From the NCBI GenBank assembly GCA_903952205.1, contig CAJBEZ010000037.1, positions 1-64,000 on the forward strand: a stretch of 64,000 bases of DNA. Direction: 5' to 3'. Below the pieces are notes generated by a model, which saw only the letters and a program-made list of their open reading frames with translations, was not told where the DNA came from and made no database searches. Position numbers and translations under genes: made by a program. This document shows, one piece after another, positions 47,708 through 56,597 of the stretch; position 1 is the first letter of the stretch; each line of letters starts with the position of its first letter. The DNA comes from an uncultured Desulfomonile sp. GTDB lineage: Bacteria > Desulfobacterota > Desulfomonilia > Desulfomonilales > Desulfomonilaceae.

Positions 47708-47725
47708 GCGCCCTTGGGCGCTTTT
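47708..47725 (+). terminator. intrinsic terminator after the HU gene
   Basis: GCGCC (47708-47712) and GGCGC (47717-47721) pair around a CTTG loop, followed directly by TTTT. A larger outer pairing (CATAGC/GCTATG) surrounds it. It lies about 115 bases after the HU stop. Confidence 0.6.
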
Positions 47726-47750
47726 GATTTTGTGGGCTATGCAAAAATAT

Positions 47751-47788
47751 TGGGAGTGAAAGTCCCGACGGACTCGGTTTCGAGTCTA
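47751..47788. other. two small stems in the YggT leader
   Basis: Upstream of yggT, GGGA...TCCC (about 47751-47765) is followed by a perfect stem GACTCG-GTTT-CGAGTC (about 47771-47786). The segment GGGAGTGAAAGTCCC resembles small stems seen in some mobile introns, but no intron is present. It could be a leader structure; I cannot name a class. Confidence 0.25.
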
Positions 47789-47833
47789 GGATACGGTAGT
47801 GTCAGGGACCTTTATCACTAGAAGAGGAAAAAC

Positions 47834-48133
47834 ATGTTCATAGTCGGAAATCTGGTTTACGCCCTGGCTCATGTGGTCGACATCACCTTGTCAATTTATA
47901 TGTGGGTAGTCATTATATCAGCTTTGATCTCATGGGTTAATCCGGATCCCTACAATCCAATCGTTCGATTTCTTTATGGGATTACAGAACCCGTTTTTGC
48001 CTTTGTACGGCGGTACCTCCCAATACTTCCAATGGGATTAGATTTGTCTCCTCTGATTGTCTTGCTGGCCATAGTATTTCTACAGCAATTTCTGGTAAAA
48101 ACACTCATTCAGTTAGCTGAAGCCCTGCGCTAG
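47834..48133 (+). CDS. YggT family membrane protein
   Basis: A 99-residue membrane protein with two helices per repeat, recognised by WVVIISALISWVNPDPYNPI, the proline-rich VRRYLPILPMGLDLSPLIVL and the final QFLVKTLIQLA. YggT proteins are often near cell-division genes; their function is not settled. GAAGAGGAA precedes the ATG. A strong terminator follows. Confidence 0.9.
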   Translation: MFIVGNLVYALAHVVDITLSIYMWVVIISALISWVNPDPYNPIVRFLYGITEPVFAFVRRYLPILPMGLDLSPLIVLLAIVFLQQFLVKTLIQLAEALR

Positions 48134-48163
48134 GCCTTCAAGTCCAATAAGCCTCATAAAACC

Positions 48164-48200
48164 AAAACGACCGGTTCACTCAGGCGCCCGGTCGTTTTTT
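48164..48200 (+). terminator. strong intrinsic terminator after yggT
   Basis: AAAACGACCGG (48164-48174) pairs with CCGGTCGTTTT (48188-48198), followed by more T. The A-rich left side means it can also serve the minus-strand gene ending at 48220. Confidence 0.85.
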
Positions 48201-48219
48201 GTCTGTACAATATATGAGA

Positions 48220-48399
48220 TCAGAAGTCGTCGAAGTCTATCGTCAATTCGTCGTCGAGAAATTCTCCGTCGGCTTCAAGGGAGGATAATAGGTCCACTGG
48301 ACCACCCTCTAGGGGATCTTCAAAATCGGCAAGCGCTTCGGCAAGTGATTCTTCTTTCACTCTGCCGATGTAATAATCAATATTGTGGGAATGAGGCAT
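48220..48399 (-). CDS. small acidic hypothetical protein
   Basis: A 59-residue, strongly acidic protein ending in many Asp/Glu/Phe residues. I chose the ATG at 48399 (MPHSHNIDYYIG) because GGGAGGA lies about 8 bases upstream; a start at 48477 has none. No family is recognised. Confidence 0.6.
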   Translation of the reverse strand: MPHSHNIDYYIGRVKEESLAEALADFEDPLEGGPVDLLSSLEADGEFLDDELTIDFDDF

Positions 48400-48561
48400 G
48401 CTTGATCCTCCCGGCTTCGATAAATACCGTTGCAACGCAACTGAAATAAATAAAGCATAACAATTAGATATTGTCAATATTTAAAGTGATACATTAATAA
48501 AAACGCCAGGATTCACAACTCCCTACCCCATGAGATCTGGTCCCTCCCAACTATCAGTGTC

Positions 48562-49086
48562 CTATAATTCTATCTTGGTGATTTCAGAAAAACTCTTGCC
48601 GTAATCCCGGTATCTGGCTGAATTAATCAAATGGAATTCTCGCTCTGCCTGAGTGCAATCTCTTACAGGACGAGCCGGCGCCCCAATCGCCACCTTGTTG
48701 GCCGGAATGACGCTTCCCGGACTGACGACTGAACCAGCCGCAACTATGGCCCCTTCCTCTACTACACTGCCGTCAAGGACCAGAGCTCCTATCCCCACCA
48801 GAGCTTTATCGTGAATTGAGCATCCGTGGAGAACAGCTCTATGGCCTACTATAACTTCGTTTCCGATAATCAGCGGGAATTTGCCGGTGGTCACGTGCAA
48901 CGCGCAGTGGTCCTGAATGTTAGTCTGTCTACCGATCCTAATAAAATTAACGTCTGCCCTAGCAACAGTGTAAAACCAAATGTTGCTGTAATCGCCTATC
49001 TCTATGTCACCCAACAGGACCACTCCAGGCGCAAGAAATACGTGTTCTCCCAATCTAGCCTTTATCCCTCTGTATTCTATGATCAT
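48562..49086 (-). CDS. gamma-carbonic anhydrase family protein
   Basis: A 174-residue left-handed beta-helix protein of the YrdA/PaaY/gamma-CA type, made of hexapeptide repeats. The three metal-binding His residues are H64 (CALHVTTGK), H82 and H87 (VGHRAVLHGCS). It forms a trimer with zinc or iron between subunits. Whether it hydrates CO2 cannot be told from sequence, since many relatives lack activity. Confidence 0.9.
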   Translation of the reverse strand: MIIEYRGIKARLGEHVFLAPGVVLLGDIEIGDYSNIWFYTVARADVNFIRIGRQTNIQDHCALHVTTGKFPLIIGNEVIVGHRAVLHGCSIHDKALVGIGALVLDGSVVEEGAIVAAGSVVSPGSVIPANKVAIGAPARPVRDCTQAEREFHLINSARYRDYGKSFSEITKIEL

Positions 49087-49139
49087 TTTAATCTCCTGCC
49101 AGTTGGCCGGGGGCTGATTGTGTGATTGACAATTTTTAG

Positions 49140-50327
49140 CTACAGAGTCCCCGTTTCCGAAACTTCCCTGAAGAAGTCGTATGAGATCGACCTCTGTCGT
49201 TGAGGATTGAAATCTGAATCTATCCGTCTCATCTTTTCGAGAGAAACAGGGCTATTGAAAACTCGGTAGAATTCGTATCTCAAAACCAATACTTTGCCCG
49301 CTATTGAACCCGATGTCTCAGCATGTTCCCGAACATGTTCAAGATCAAATTTTTCATCATTGTACAGGGCTTTGCACAAGTACGAGGGGTCCTCAAAAGA
49401 CCATCTTTTTATGCGAGCCTCACCAACTGCCCCAAGCCGGTTAACGTAAAATAGAATCGGTAAGCCACGACGAATTTTCTGAAACCCGGTTGGAAACGTG
49501 TAAGCCAGGTCCCTGCCCAGCCATGTGGAACCAATGTTTTCCCTGTTGAACAAGTCGTCATAAGTTGTTTCCGTCTGAGGCAATTCTATCATTGCCGAGG
49601 CCCTTTTCCTGTCGATAGTGACTAGTAGGGGGGTCTCATCCCGACATCTTACTACAAGTGGAAAAAAGAGTGTTTCCAACTCATAAGCTTCCAGAGGGCG
49701 CGCTGGTGGACTGATAATAATTTGGTCCCCAAGTAAGTTGATCCTGTGCCATACCACGGAAAAAAATGGCGACATATATTCGGGTTTCATTCTATAAGTT
49801 AACCCATCTTGCTCTTTTCTGACCTCGTATCCCCATGAGATGAACAGATTTCCCAAAAACTGGATTGAGTCTTCATAGTTGATCGCTTCATAAACCAGTT
49901 TCTTGTAAAACCTTAAACCTATTTCGGCATTTCGATTTCCCGGCCAGCACGCGCCGTCACCTATGAATCCGCATGTTCTGAATATATTTGCCGGACCGCC
50001 AGATTCAGATTCGGGAATAGTTAGACTGATTTTAGAAACCTTGAGCTTTGCCCAAGCCATTAATTCCCGTTTTAACAATTCAACTCCGAATCCGGACTGA
50101 GTAGCATCGTGAGACAACGTAAAGCCAAGCAATTTTATCTCATCTGAGGAAACAACCTCCCATAATGAAACTCCTTCTAATGCTCCCTGAGTTTCCAGGA
50201 CTGATAGATGAAATCTGTTGGAACCCAGGGCGGTTTTAATTGGCAGGTTTTCCAAGGTCCAATTCCCAAGCATGACCTCAATTTGAATGAGGTCTCTCTC
50301 GGTTGCCGGTCTGATAACGGTTCTCAT
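49140..50327 (-). CDS. GNAT acetyltransferase fused to a PUA-like (ASCH/EVE-type) domain
   Basis: A 395-residue protein. The N-terminal 150 residues look like a GNAT acetyltransferase (MRTVIRPATERDL start; KLLGFTLSHDATQSGFGVEL and FRTCGFIGDG). The C-terminal 200 residues resemble PUA-like nucleic-acid-binding domains (GLPILFYVNRLGAVGEARIK, then EFYRVFNSPVSLEKMRR). Both assignments are by pattern only. The combination suggests acetylation of an RNA- or protein-linked target. I prefer the ATG at 50327 (AGGA 6 bases upstream) over the ATG at 50405. Confidence 0.6.
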   Translation of the reverse strand: MRTVIRPATERDLIQIEVMLGNWTLENLPIKTALGSNRFHLSVLETQGALEGVSLWEVVSSDEIKLLGFTLSHDATQSGFGVELLKRELMAWAKLKVSKISLTIPESESGGPANIFRTCGFIGDGACWPGNRNAEIGLRFYKKLVYEAINYEDSIQFLGNLFISWGYEVRKEQDGLTYRMKPEYMSPFFSVVWHRINLLGDQIIISPPARPLEAYELETLFFPLVVRCRDETPLLVTIDRKRASAMIELPQTETTYDDLFNRENIGSTWLGRDLAYTFPTGFQKIRRGLPILFYVNRLGAVGEARIKRWSFEDPSYLCKALYNDEKFDLEHVREHAETSGSIAGKVLVLRYEFYRVFNSPVSLEKMRRIDSDFNPQRQRSISYDFFREVSETGTL

Positions 50328-50547
50328 CTGTTTCCTTGCCCGTAAGACGGGAAGAATGTCATAATCAGTGGGAAGATTAAACAAGCAGGATAATAATTTC
50401 ATCATATTTGAATAATCCCGACAGTTTAATCAAGAAATATTTTCTATATCGTCATGCGTCTGATATGCAGGACGCCGGGACAAACTCTTGAGTAAATTCG
50501 CTCGGGATGAAATGGAAAATTGGTTGTGAAAAATCTTGGAGGAGTTA

Positions 50548-51414
50548 ATGGATGAGTTTGCTGCTCCCTGTCTTGTGATAGGAGCGAAGGGAATGCTTGG
50601 TAGGGATTTGTGCTCTGCAATGAGGCTGGCGAAAATCCGACTTGTTGAGATGGATATTGACGAAATTGACATTTCAAGTATGCCTTCCGTCTTGGGGGCT
50701 TTTCGCAAAGCAAAGCCCCGGATGGTAATCAATCTGGCAGCGGTGACAGACGTTGACGGGTGCGAGTTCAAGCAGGACTTGGCCTTCAGTGTCAACGCTT
50801 TGGGGGCTGAAAATCTCGCGATAGCTTCCAGAGAATTTGGATCATTTCTGATTCACATGAGCACTGATTATGTATTCGATGGTTCGAGCGACAAGCCTTA
50901 TAGAGAGAACGATTTGCCTAATCCGCTCGGAGTTTACGGTAAGACCAAATTTGAAGGAGAAATAAGAATTCAAGAAGCCCTCCCGATGAATCATCTTATT
51001 GTTAGAACCCAGTGGCTGTACGGAGAGCACGGAAAGAATTTTGTAGACACCATAATCAAGGCAGGCAGGCAGAACAAGAAATTGAGAATAGTTAACGACC
51101 AGCATGGCGCACCGACTTACACCGTTGATCTGGCCGAGGCCATTATTGAACTTGGCGGCCTAAGACTTTCCGGAATTGTTCATTGCACAAATTCGGAAAA
51201 TACTACCTGGAGTGGTTTTGCGTCTAGAATACTCGGGATGGTTGGGTTGACTGATGTAGAAATCGAGGAGATCAATACGGAGGAGCTTGGCAGACCTGCG
51301 CCACGTCCTCTGAATTCTGTTCTTGACACTTCGAAATTTGAGAGATTGACAGGCATGAAACTCCGCTGTTGGGAGAACGCGCTTCAAGAATATTTATCCA
51401 AAAGGAATTTCTGA
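50548..51414 (+). CDS. rfbD: dTDP-4-dehydrorhamnose reductase-like protein
   Basis: A 288-residue extended SDR of the RmlD type, which makes dTDP-rhamnose for surface polysaccharides. The Rossmann motif is GAKGMLGRD (12-20), the STDYVFDG segment and YGKTKFEGE hold the catalytic Ser/Tyr/Lys, and LNSVLDTSKFERLTG is the family C-terminus. rmlA, B and C are not present here, so the substrate could differ. GGAGGAG lies before the ATG at 50548. The next gene begins 3 bases after the stop. Confidence 0.8.
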   Translation: MDEFAAPCLVIGAKGMLGRDLCSAMRLAKIRLVEMDIDEIDISSMPSVLGAFRKAKPRMVINLAAVTDVDGCEFKQDLAFSVNALGAENLAIASREFGSFLIHMSTDYVFDGSSDKPYRENDLPNPLGVYGKTKFEGEIRIQEALPMNHLIVRTQWLYGEHGKNFVDTIIKAGRQNKKLRIVNDQHGAPTYTVDLAEAIIELGGLRLSGIVHCTNSENTTWSGFASRILGMVGLTDVEIEEINTEELGRPAPRPLNSVLDTSKFERLTGMKLRCWENALQEYLSKRNF

Positions 51415-51417
51415 GAA

Positions 51418-52677
51418 ATGGGAATGACAATCACAGAGAAGATTCTAGCTTCACATGCTGGTCTGGATCAAGTTCGACCCGGACAACTAATCGAGGCGAA
51501 TGTTGATATTGCGTTAGCCAATGACATCACATTGCCATTGGCCCTGAAACCTTTCAAAGAGGCAGGGGGGACGCAAGTTTTTGACAGGGAAAAAGTCGTT
51601 GTCGTGATGGACCATTTTAACCCTGCTCAAAACATAGACTCTGCGATGATGCATCTAAAATCGCGTGAATTCGCTGAAGAAATGCAATTGGTCAATTTTT
51701 TCGATGTCGGTTCTATGGGGATTGAGCACGCGTTGCTTCCGGAACTCGGAATAGTTCGGCCGGGCGACCTTGTGATTGGCGCTGATAGCCATACGTGCAC
51801 ATATGGAGCTCTATCCGCTTTCTCCACCGGCGTTGGTAGTACCGATTTCGCCGCTGCGATGCTCACGGGAAAAAGCTGGTTCAAGGTCCCGGAGTCCATG
51901 AGAATAAGGCTCTCGGGAACATTTGGCCGTTGGGTTGGTGGGAAGGACCTCATCCTTAGAATTATTGGAAATATTGGAGTTGATGGGGCCTTGTACAAGG
52001 CGATGGAATTTTCAGGAGAGGGAGTCTCAAGTTTAAGCATGGCGGACAGGTTTACTGTTGCAAACATGGCGATAGAGGCAGGAGCCAAGAACGGAATTTT
52101 CCCGTTCGACGTATCAACCAAACTATATGCTGATGAACATGGGACGCGTCCTTATTCTATTTACCAGGCTGATGATGACGCACAGTATTTGTCTGAACTC
52201 GATGTATCGCTTGACGCGCTTGAACCATTGGTCGCAATGCCTTTCTCGCCTGAAAATGTTAGACCAGCGTCGGAGATCAAGAACATGAAAATTGATCAGG
52301 TGGTTATCGGTTCTTGCACCAACGGTCGAATTGAAGATCTTCGAATTGCGGCGTCGATCCTCAAAGGAAGGAAGGCCGCCAAACATTTGAGACTAATAGT
52401 GATCCCCGCCACACAGAATATCATGCTACAGGCGATCCGCGAGGGAATTGTCGAAATTTTCATAGAAGCTGGTGGAGCTGTTTCTACCCCAACTTGCGGA
52501 CCGTGTTTAGGCGGGCACATGGGTATACTGGCGCGTGGGGAACGCGCCTTATCGACCACCAACAGGAATTTCGTGGGACGTATGGGACATCCTGAAAGCG
52601 AGGTAATTCTTGGTTCCCCTGCCGTTGCGGCGGCTACAGCGGTTACTGGTATTGTTACGGACCCTAGGAATTTGTAA
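51418..52677 (+). CDS. 3-isopropylmalate/homoaconitate dehydratase large subunit family
   Basis: A 419-residue aconitase-family large subunit. [4Fe-4S] ligands are in SCTNGR and the CGPCLGGH pair, and [20 protein letters not shown] is diagnostic. The size fits the LeuC-2/HacA type used for isopropylmalate, homoaconitate or related diacids. The small subunit (LeuD), which should be adjacent, is absent from the window. It appears coupled to the RmlD-like gene (3 bases apart), an unexpected pairing. Confidence 0.88.
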   Translation: MGMTITEKILASHAGLDQVRPGQLIEANVDIALANDITLPLALKPFKEAGGTQVFDREKVVVVMDHFNPAQNIDSAMMHLKSREFAEEMQLVNFFDVGSMGIEHALLPELGIVRPGDLVIGADSHTCTYGALSAFSTGVGSTDFAAAMLTGKSWFKVPESMRIRLSGTFGRWVGGKDLILRIIGNIGVDGALYKAMEFSGEGVSSLSMADRFTVANMAIEAGAKNGIFPFDVSTKLYADEHGTRPYSIYQADDDAQYLSELDVSLDALEPLVAMPFSPENVRPASEIKNMKIDQVVIGSCTNGRIEDLRIAASILKGRKAAKHLRLIVIPATQNIMLQAIREGIVEIFIEAGGAVSTPTCGPCLGGHMGILARGERALSTTNRNFVGRMGHPESEVILGSPAVAAATAVTGIVTDPRNL

Positions 52678-52987
52678 GTTAAATATTGGAAATCTTGATT
52701 CTGATGTTTTATTGGAATTCCATGGTTGAAATTTTGCAGTTGGTGGGATAAGATTTTTCATCACAAGACGTAAAAAATGATATGGACAAAAAAAAACTTT
52801 TTCAGCATAATTTTTTGTGCTAACATCATCATAGTAGCTTAAGGGCAGAGTGGATCGGGAAAAAATGTCTTGACTTCTCGAAACCATTCTGATAATCAGA
52901 GTATCAAATAACTTTTCTTCGTCTATAATTCCACATTTGGTTCCGCTCTTTTCTTTTTGTGGAGCCTAATAAAAGGAGGATTTGGGT
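52678..52987 (+). promoter_or_regulatory. 310-base intergenic region with promoter elements
   Basis: Contains a perfect -10 box TATAAT (52924-52929) with only a weak -35, and a separate TTGACT-17-TAATCA pair starting at 52870. Both could serve the secreted protein gene. No gene is seen in this gap. Confidence 0.4.
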
Positions 52988-53449
52988 ATGGTTAAAAGAA
53001 TGATTGTTCTGCTAAGCGCAATGGCCATTATGGCAAGTTTGGTGGTCGTAGCTGAGGCGCAGGTTTCAGGTATGCCTATCATGTCGAACACTGGGGACAT
53101 GATCATGATCCCTATGAAAGTTAAGACCACTTTTTCAAAAGCGACTTCAGGCACAGCCGGTGGCGACAGCACCCTAATGTTGGGTGGCTGTGAGCAGTAT
53201 ACAGCTGGCTTCCGTCCCTGGGGCGTATGGAGAGGCACAACCTGCACAGAAAAAGTTCAGGTTATACCTCCGAAGTGTGTTGCTCCGGCATGCGGTGGTC
53301 CCATCGGTTGGGGCGCTCCCCCGGCTCTTCCTCCGAATTCATGTCTCGTCAGCAACGTTGAGAAATACACTGTTAAGTCCCCCGGTTGCAATCCCTGTGT
53401 AACACCTGGATTGGGCTACGAAATGGTGAAGAAGCAGGAAGTTAAGTAG
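52988..53449 (+). CDS. cysteine-rich secreted protein of unknown function
   Basis: A 153-residue protein with a signal peptide (MVKRMIVLLSAMAIMASL, cleaved near AEA-QVS) and seven cysteines at residues 68, 86, 97, 102, 119, 134 and 137 in a Pro/Gly-rich mature region. Disulfides are likely, with one Cys left over or used for a partner. AGGAGG lies 7 bases before the ATG. It has its own promoter region and a very strong terminator, which suggests an abundant monocistronic transcript. No family is recognised. Confidence 0.75.
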   Translation: MVKRMIVLLSAMAIMASLVVVAEAQVSGMPIMSNTGDMIMIPMKVKTTFSKATSGTAGGDSTLMLGGCEQYTAGFRPWGVWRGTTCTEKVQVIPPKCVAPACGGPIGWGAPPALPPNSCLVSNVEKYTVKSPGCNPCVTPGLGYEMVKKQEVK

Positions 53450-53476
53450 AACCGAGTTAGACAATAGATTGTTTTT

Positions 53477-53504
53477 AAAGACCGGAGGCTTCTCCGGTCT
53501 TTTT
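53477..53504 (+). terminator. strong intrinsic terminator of the secreted protein gene
   Basis: AAAGACCGGAG (53477-53487) pairs perfectly with CTCCGGTCTTT (53492-53502) around a GCTT loop and is followed by T residues. It lies 28 bases after the stop codon. Confidence 0.9.
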
Positions 53505-53655
53505 CGTTCTGGTTATTAAAAAGTCAGGCCATAAAACGATCGGGTTAATCCAGATAAGCTCATGCGACTGTTCCCGAATTCCTTCAGCAATGACATGCTT
53601 TGGGAATAAAGTTTCTCATGATAGTCTCATACTAGTTCACTAACGAGGTATCTCC

Positions 53656-55206
53656 GTGATTCATGATTCGTATGTTTTGATATTGGATTATGGTTCCCAG
53701 TACACTCAACTTATCGCAAGACGAGTAAGAGAAGCCGGAATATATTCTGAAATCCACCCTTACTATCGCTCTTTGGAAATACTTGCCGCGAGGCCGCCGG
53801 CTGGAATCATTCTATCAGGTGGACCGGCCAGCATATATGATCCAGATTCTCCCAAGCTCGAAAGAGCTATACTTGATTCCAACATACCCGTGCTCGGAAT
53901 TTGCTACGGTCTCCAGGCTCTGGCTCATATCCTTGGAGGTAAGGTTGATAGGGCCACAGAGAGAGAGTATGGACGCGCCGTGCTGTCTTACATAGATCCC
54001 AATTCGCGTTTATTTCAGGAAATTCCCCTCGATGAAACCCCTGTCTGGATGAGTCACGGAGACAAGGTGATTGAGCCACCCCCGGGTTTCAGAGTCATCG
54101 CTTCCACTTCGGACACGCCCGTGGCTGCTATCGAGAAAGTGGACGGCTCCATCTGTGGAGTCCAGTTCCACCCAGAAGTTGCGCACACGCCCAATGGAAA
54201 ACAAATGTTGGAGAACTTTCTTTTTAAGGTGGCTGGGATTGCGCCTTCCTGGTCCATGTCATCGTTCATCGAAAGCTCCATAGACGAAATTCGGAGGCGG
54301 GTAGGGGACGGACACGTTGTGGCTGCGCTTTCGGGTGGAGTTGATTCTTCTGTAATGGTTGCCCTTGTCCATAGGGCAATTGGCGCCCAGTTACATCCGA
54401 TTTTCGTTGATAATGGTCTTTTGAGGAAGGACGAAGCCCAGGAGGTCCATCTCTCTTTGGAAGAACGGCTTGGGATAAAGGTTGACAGAGTTGATGCGTC
54501 CGAACGCTTCCTGGAAAAGCTTCAAGGAGTCATTGACCCTGAAGAAAAGAGAAAGATCATAGGCGCTGAGTTTATCCATGTGTTCGAAGAAGAAGCTCAA
54601 ATGTTTCCGAATGTCCACTTTCTTGCCCAAGGAACTTTATATCCCGATGTCATTGAGAGTATTTCGTTCAAGGGTGGTCCATCCGTTACAATTAAGAGCC
54701 ATCACAATGTTGGAGGACTCCCTGACATCATGAGATTGGAACTCATAGAGCCCCTGCGAGAACTGTTTAAGGATGAGGTCAGAGAACTGGGGATTGCCCT
54801 GGGTCTGGATGAAACTCTAGTATGGCGGCACCCGTTTCCAGGACCTGGGCTTGCGGTTAGAATTCTTGGAGAAGTGACAAGGGAACGGCTCGAATTACTG
54901 AGAGAAGCGGATGCCATAGCCATCGAGGAAATCAGAAGAGCCCGGCTTTACAGAGACATCTGGCAGGCCTTTGTCGTACTGCTGCCGGTAAGGTCGGTCG
55001 GGGTCATGGGCGATGAAAGGACCTACGAGCATGTCGCGGCGTTCAGGGCTGTTGATTCTACGGATGGTATGACTGCCGACTGGTTTAGGGTACCTCACGA
55101 AACCCTGGCATTGATCTCAAACAGAATCATCAATGAAGTTAGAGGCATAAATCGTATGGTTTACGATATATCTTCAAAGCCGCCCAGCACCATTGAATGG
55201 GAATAA
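53656..55206 (+). CDS. guaA: GMP synthase (glutamine-hydrolysing)
   Basis: A 516-residue enzyme that converts XMP to GMP. The N-terminal glutaminase has Cys83 (GICYGLQ), His172 and Glu174 (QFHPEVAHT); the ATP-pyrophosphatase has the P-loop SGGVDSS (226-232). The C-terminal dimer domain ends in the family's [17 protein letters not shown]. The start is a GTG. It appears monocistronic. Confidence 0.96.
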   Translation: MIHDSYVLILDYGSQYTQLIARRVREAGIYSEIHPYYRSLEILAARPPAGIILSGGPASIYDPDSPKLERAILDSNIPVLGICYGLQALAHILGGKVDRATEREYGRAVLSYIDPNSRLFQEIPLDETPVWMSHGDKVIEPPPGFRVIASTSDTPVAAIEKVDGSICGVQFHPEVAHTPNGKQMLENFLFKVAGIAPSWSMSSFIESSIDEIRRRVGDGHVVAALSGGVDSSVMVALVHRAIGAQLHPIFVDNGLLRKDEAQEVHLSLEERLGIKVDRVDASERFLEKLQGVIDPEEKRKIIGAEFIHVFEEEAQMFPNVHFLAQGTLYPDVIESISFKGGPSVTIKSHHNVGGLPDIMRLELIEPLRELFKDEVRELGIALGLDETLVWRHPFPGPGLAVRILGEVTRERLELLREADAIAIEEIRRARLYRDIWQAFVVLLPVRSVGVMGDERTYEHVAAFRAVDSTDGMTADWFRVPHETLALISNRIINEVRGINRMVYDISSKPPSTIEWE

Positions 55207-55322
55207 GAACCGGATTTAAAGTTTGAAGTAGAACCTTGCCCCTAAAATGATGTTAAAGCTCGCCGGATGCAATAAACGTGAGGGCTCTGGCAAACACAAT
55301 TCGAGTCTCGTGTGAATCATCG

Positions 55323-55487
55323 CTAGGATGTTTCTTCAAGACTCTTTATGTATTTTTTGAGATCTACAAGCTTTTCCGATGGAAACTCTTTTATTAGAGC
55401 CCTTATCCTATCAAACTTGGGATCATCCCTTAATGGTTTGTATGGCGTAGGCTTAGTCTCCTGAACCGACGTTTCCAGCATTTGCAT
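55323..55487 (-). CDS. small hypothetical protein
   Basis: A 54-residue, lysine/glutamate-rich protein with a probable C-terminal helix (KLVDLKKYIKSLEETS). I chose the ATG at 55487 because GGAG lies about 8 bases upstream. No family is recognised, and the gene could be spurious, though the ribosome site favours it. Confidence 0.4.
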   Translation of the reverse strand: MQMLETSVQETKPTPYKPLRDDPKFDRIRALIKEFPSEKLVDLKKYIKSLEETS

Positions 55488-55508
55488 TGTGGGTCTCCTA
55501 CTGATCAA

Positions 55509-56194
55509 TTTTTCTGTTCAAATCTGATTAATTGAACCCGCTAATAATCCAACCGGTTCAGAATGTCAACCGAAATCCGTTGAATTGCGCCACCTACTTC
55601 TAATTTTATTATCTCGTGATATCAGCATGTTATTCTCGTGAGCGTGACAATATTCACTGTCTGCGCCTTCACGGGGAAGCCTCAATTTTATTGGCCCTAT
55701 GACCTGAAACATTTATGATTCCAAAGGGAGATTTAGGTCAACGGGAAGCAGTTTCAACAGCCTGAAAAAGAAGACCGTCTCCGGGAAAGTATCAAGGGGG
55801 GGGAGTCATGATACAAAAGAAGACGGCCTTACAATTATTAAATTAACTTGTTCAGTCCAAAAAGTCAACGCGAATGTGAACAGGCAAATTTAGAGATGCT
55901 CGAATAAATATTCAGGCTGAATTTAATTCAATGGTGATTCTCACATGATGGAAGTTTTTGATCACCAGGGAACATGTTGGACTTGACGCACAGAGGTCTA
56001 TCAGTTAGAAATTAACCTCAAGGCGTTAGATTTGAACAGATATTCTTATATCAGATCGATGTTCCCGGGTTTTCCATATATGGGGATGGTTGAGTCTTTC
56101 GGATTAATTATGGATACTTCCGGATTGGGCACGTCAACACAATGCCGACTAAACTTGGAATCGTTTCTAGGTCCACCCAATAAGGAGTCTTGAA
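55509..56194. other. 0.7-kb intergenic region
   Basis: No recognisable gene. It holds the 60-base hairpin at 55771-55830 and a second, weaker inverted repeat (GGTGAT 55933-55938 with ATCACC 55961-55966). It ends in the leader of the PilZ gene. Confidence 0.4.
55771..55830. repeat. 60-base two-part hairpin
   Basis: AAGACCGTCT (55771-55780) pairs with AGACGGCCTT (55821-55830), with one mismatch; inside it GTATCA (55789-55794) pairs with TGATAC (55809-55814) around a G-rich loop with eight consecutive G. It lacks a T tract, so it is not a normal terminator. It may be a small RNA, a palindromic repeat element or a protein site. Confidence 0.4.
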
Positions 56195-56572
56195 ATGGCA
56201 GAAGCTCGTGACGCTCGAAGGCATCCCAGGATAAGGGTCAGAGTTCCCAACTCGCTTCGGATAAGAGTCAAGGAAGGGGATTGCCTGGCCGACCTATTGG
56301 ACATCAGCCAGAGTGGTGTGGGGGTAGAATTCTTCGATTTGTTCGATGTGCTGATTTTTTCAGAGGGAGACGTGGTCAAACTCGAGTTTATGCTCAAACC
56401 GGAACACGTTGGAGAAAAGACGGCGTCAGACATTCTCAAATCGATACAGAAACATACAGGGGATTCAAAAGAGGAAGCCGAAGAGCCCGAGGGATCTCGG
56501 GAGGCCTTTGAAGTTGACGCAAAGATCGTGTGGACATATCTCAACAGATTGGGATTAGAGTTTGTCGAGTGA
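56195..56572 (+). CDS. PilZ domain protein (c-di-GMP binding)
   Basis: A 125-residue single-domain PilZ protein. The N-terminal c-di-GMP motif RRHPR (RxxxR type, residues 8-12) and the DISQSGVGVEF motif (D/NxSxxG) are both present, so binding is expected. A charged insertion (about 75-105, Glu-rich) separates two strands. The polysaccharide deacetylase gene follows 25 bases downstream, so the pair may link c-di-GMP to polysaccharide output. Confidence 0.85.
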   Translation: MAEARDARRHPRIRVRVPNSLRIRVKEGDCLADLLDISQSGVGVEFFDLFDVLIFSEGDVVKLEFMLKPEHVGEKTASDILKSIQKHTGDSKEEAEEPEGSREAFEVDAKIVWTYLNRLGLEFVE

Positions 56573-56597
56573 TAAACTGGAATGCAGGTAGTAGTTA

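Noticed and set aside
47751-47788. group II intron remnant
   Set aside because: Only a short resemblance, with no domain V or reverse transcriptase.
50430-50795. 121-residue minus-strand frame opposite the RmlD gene
   Set aside because: Ser/Ala-rich shadow of the RmlD coding strand with no family match.
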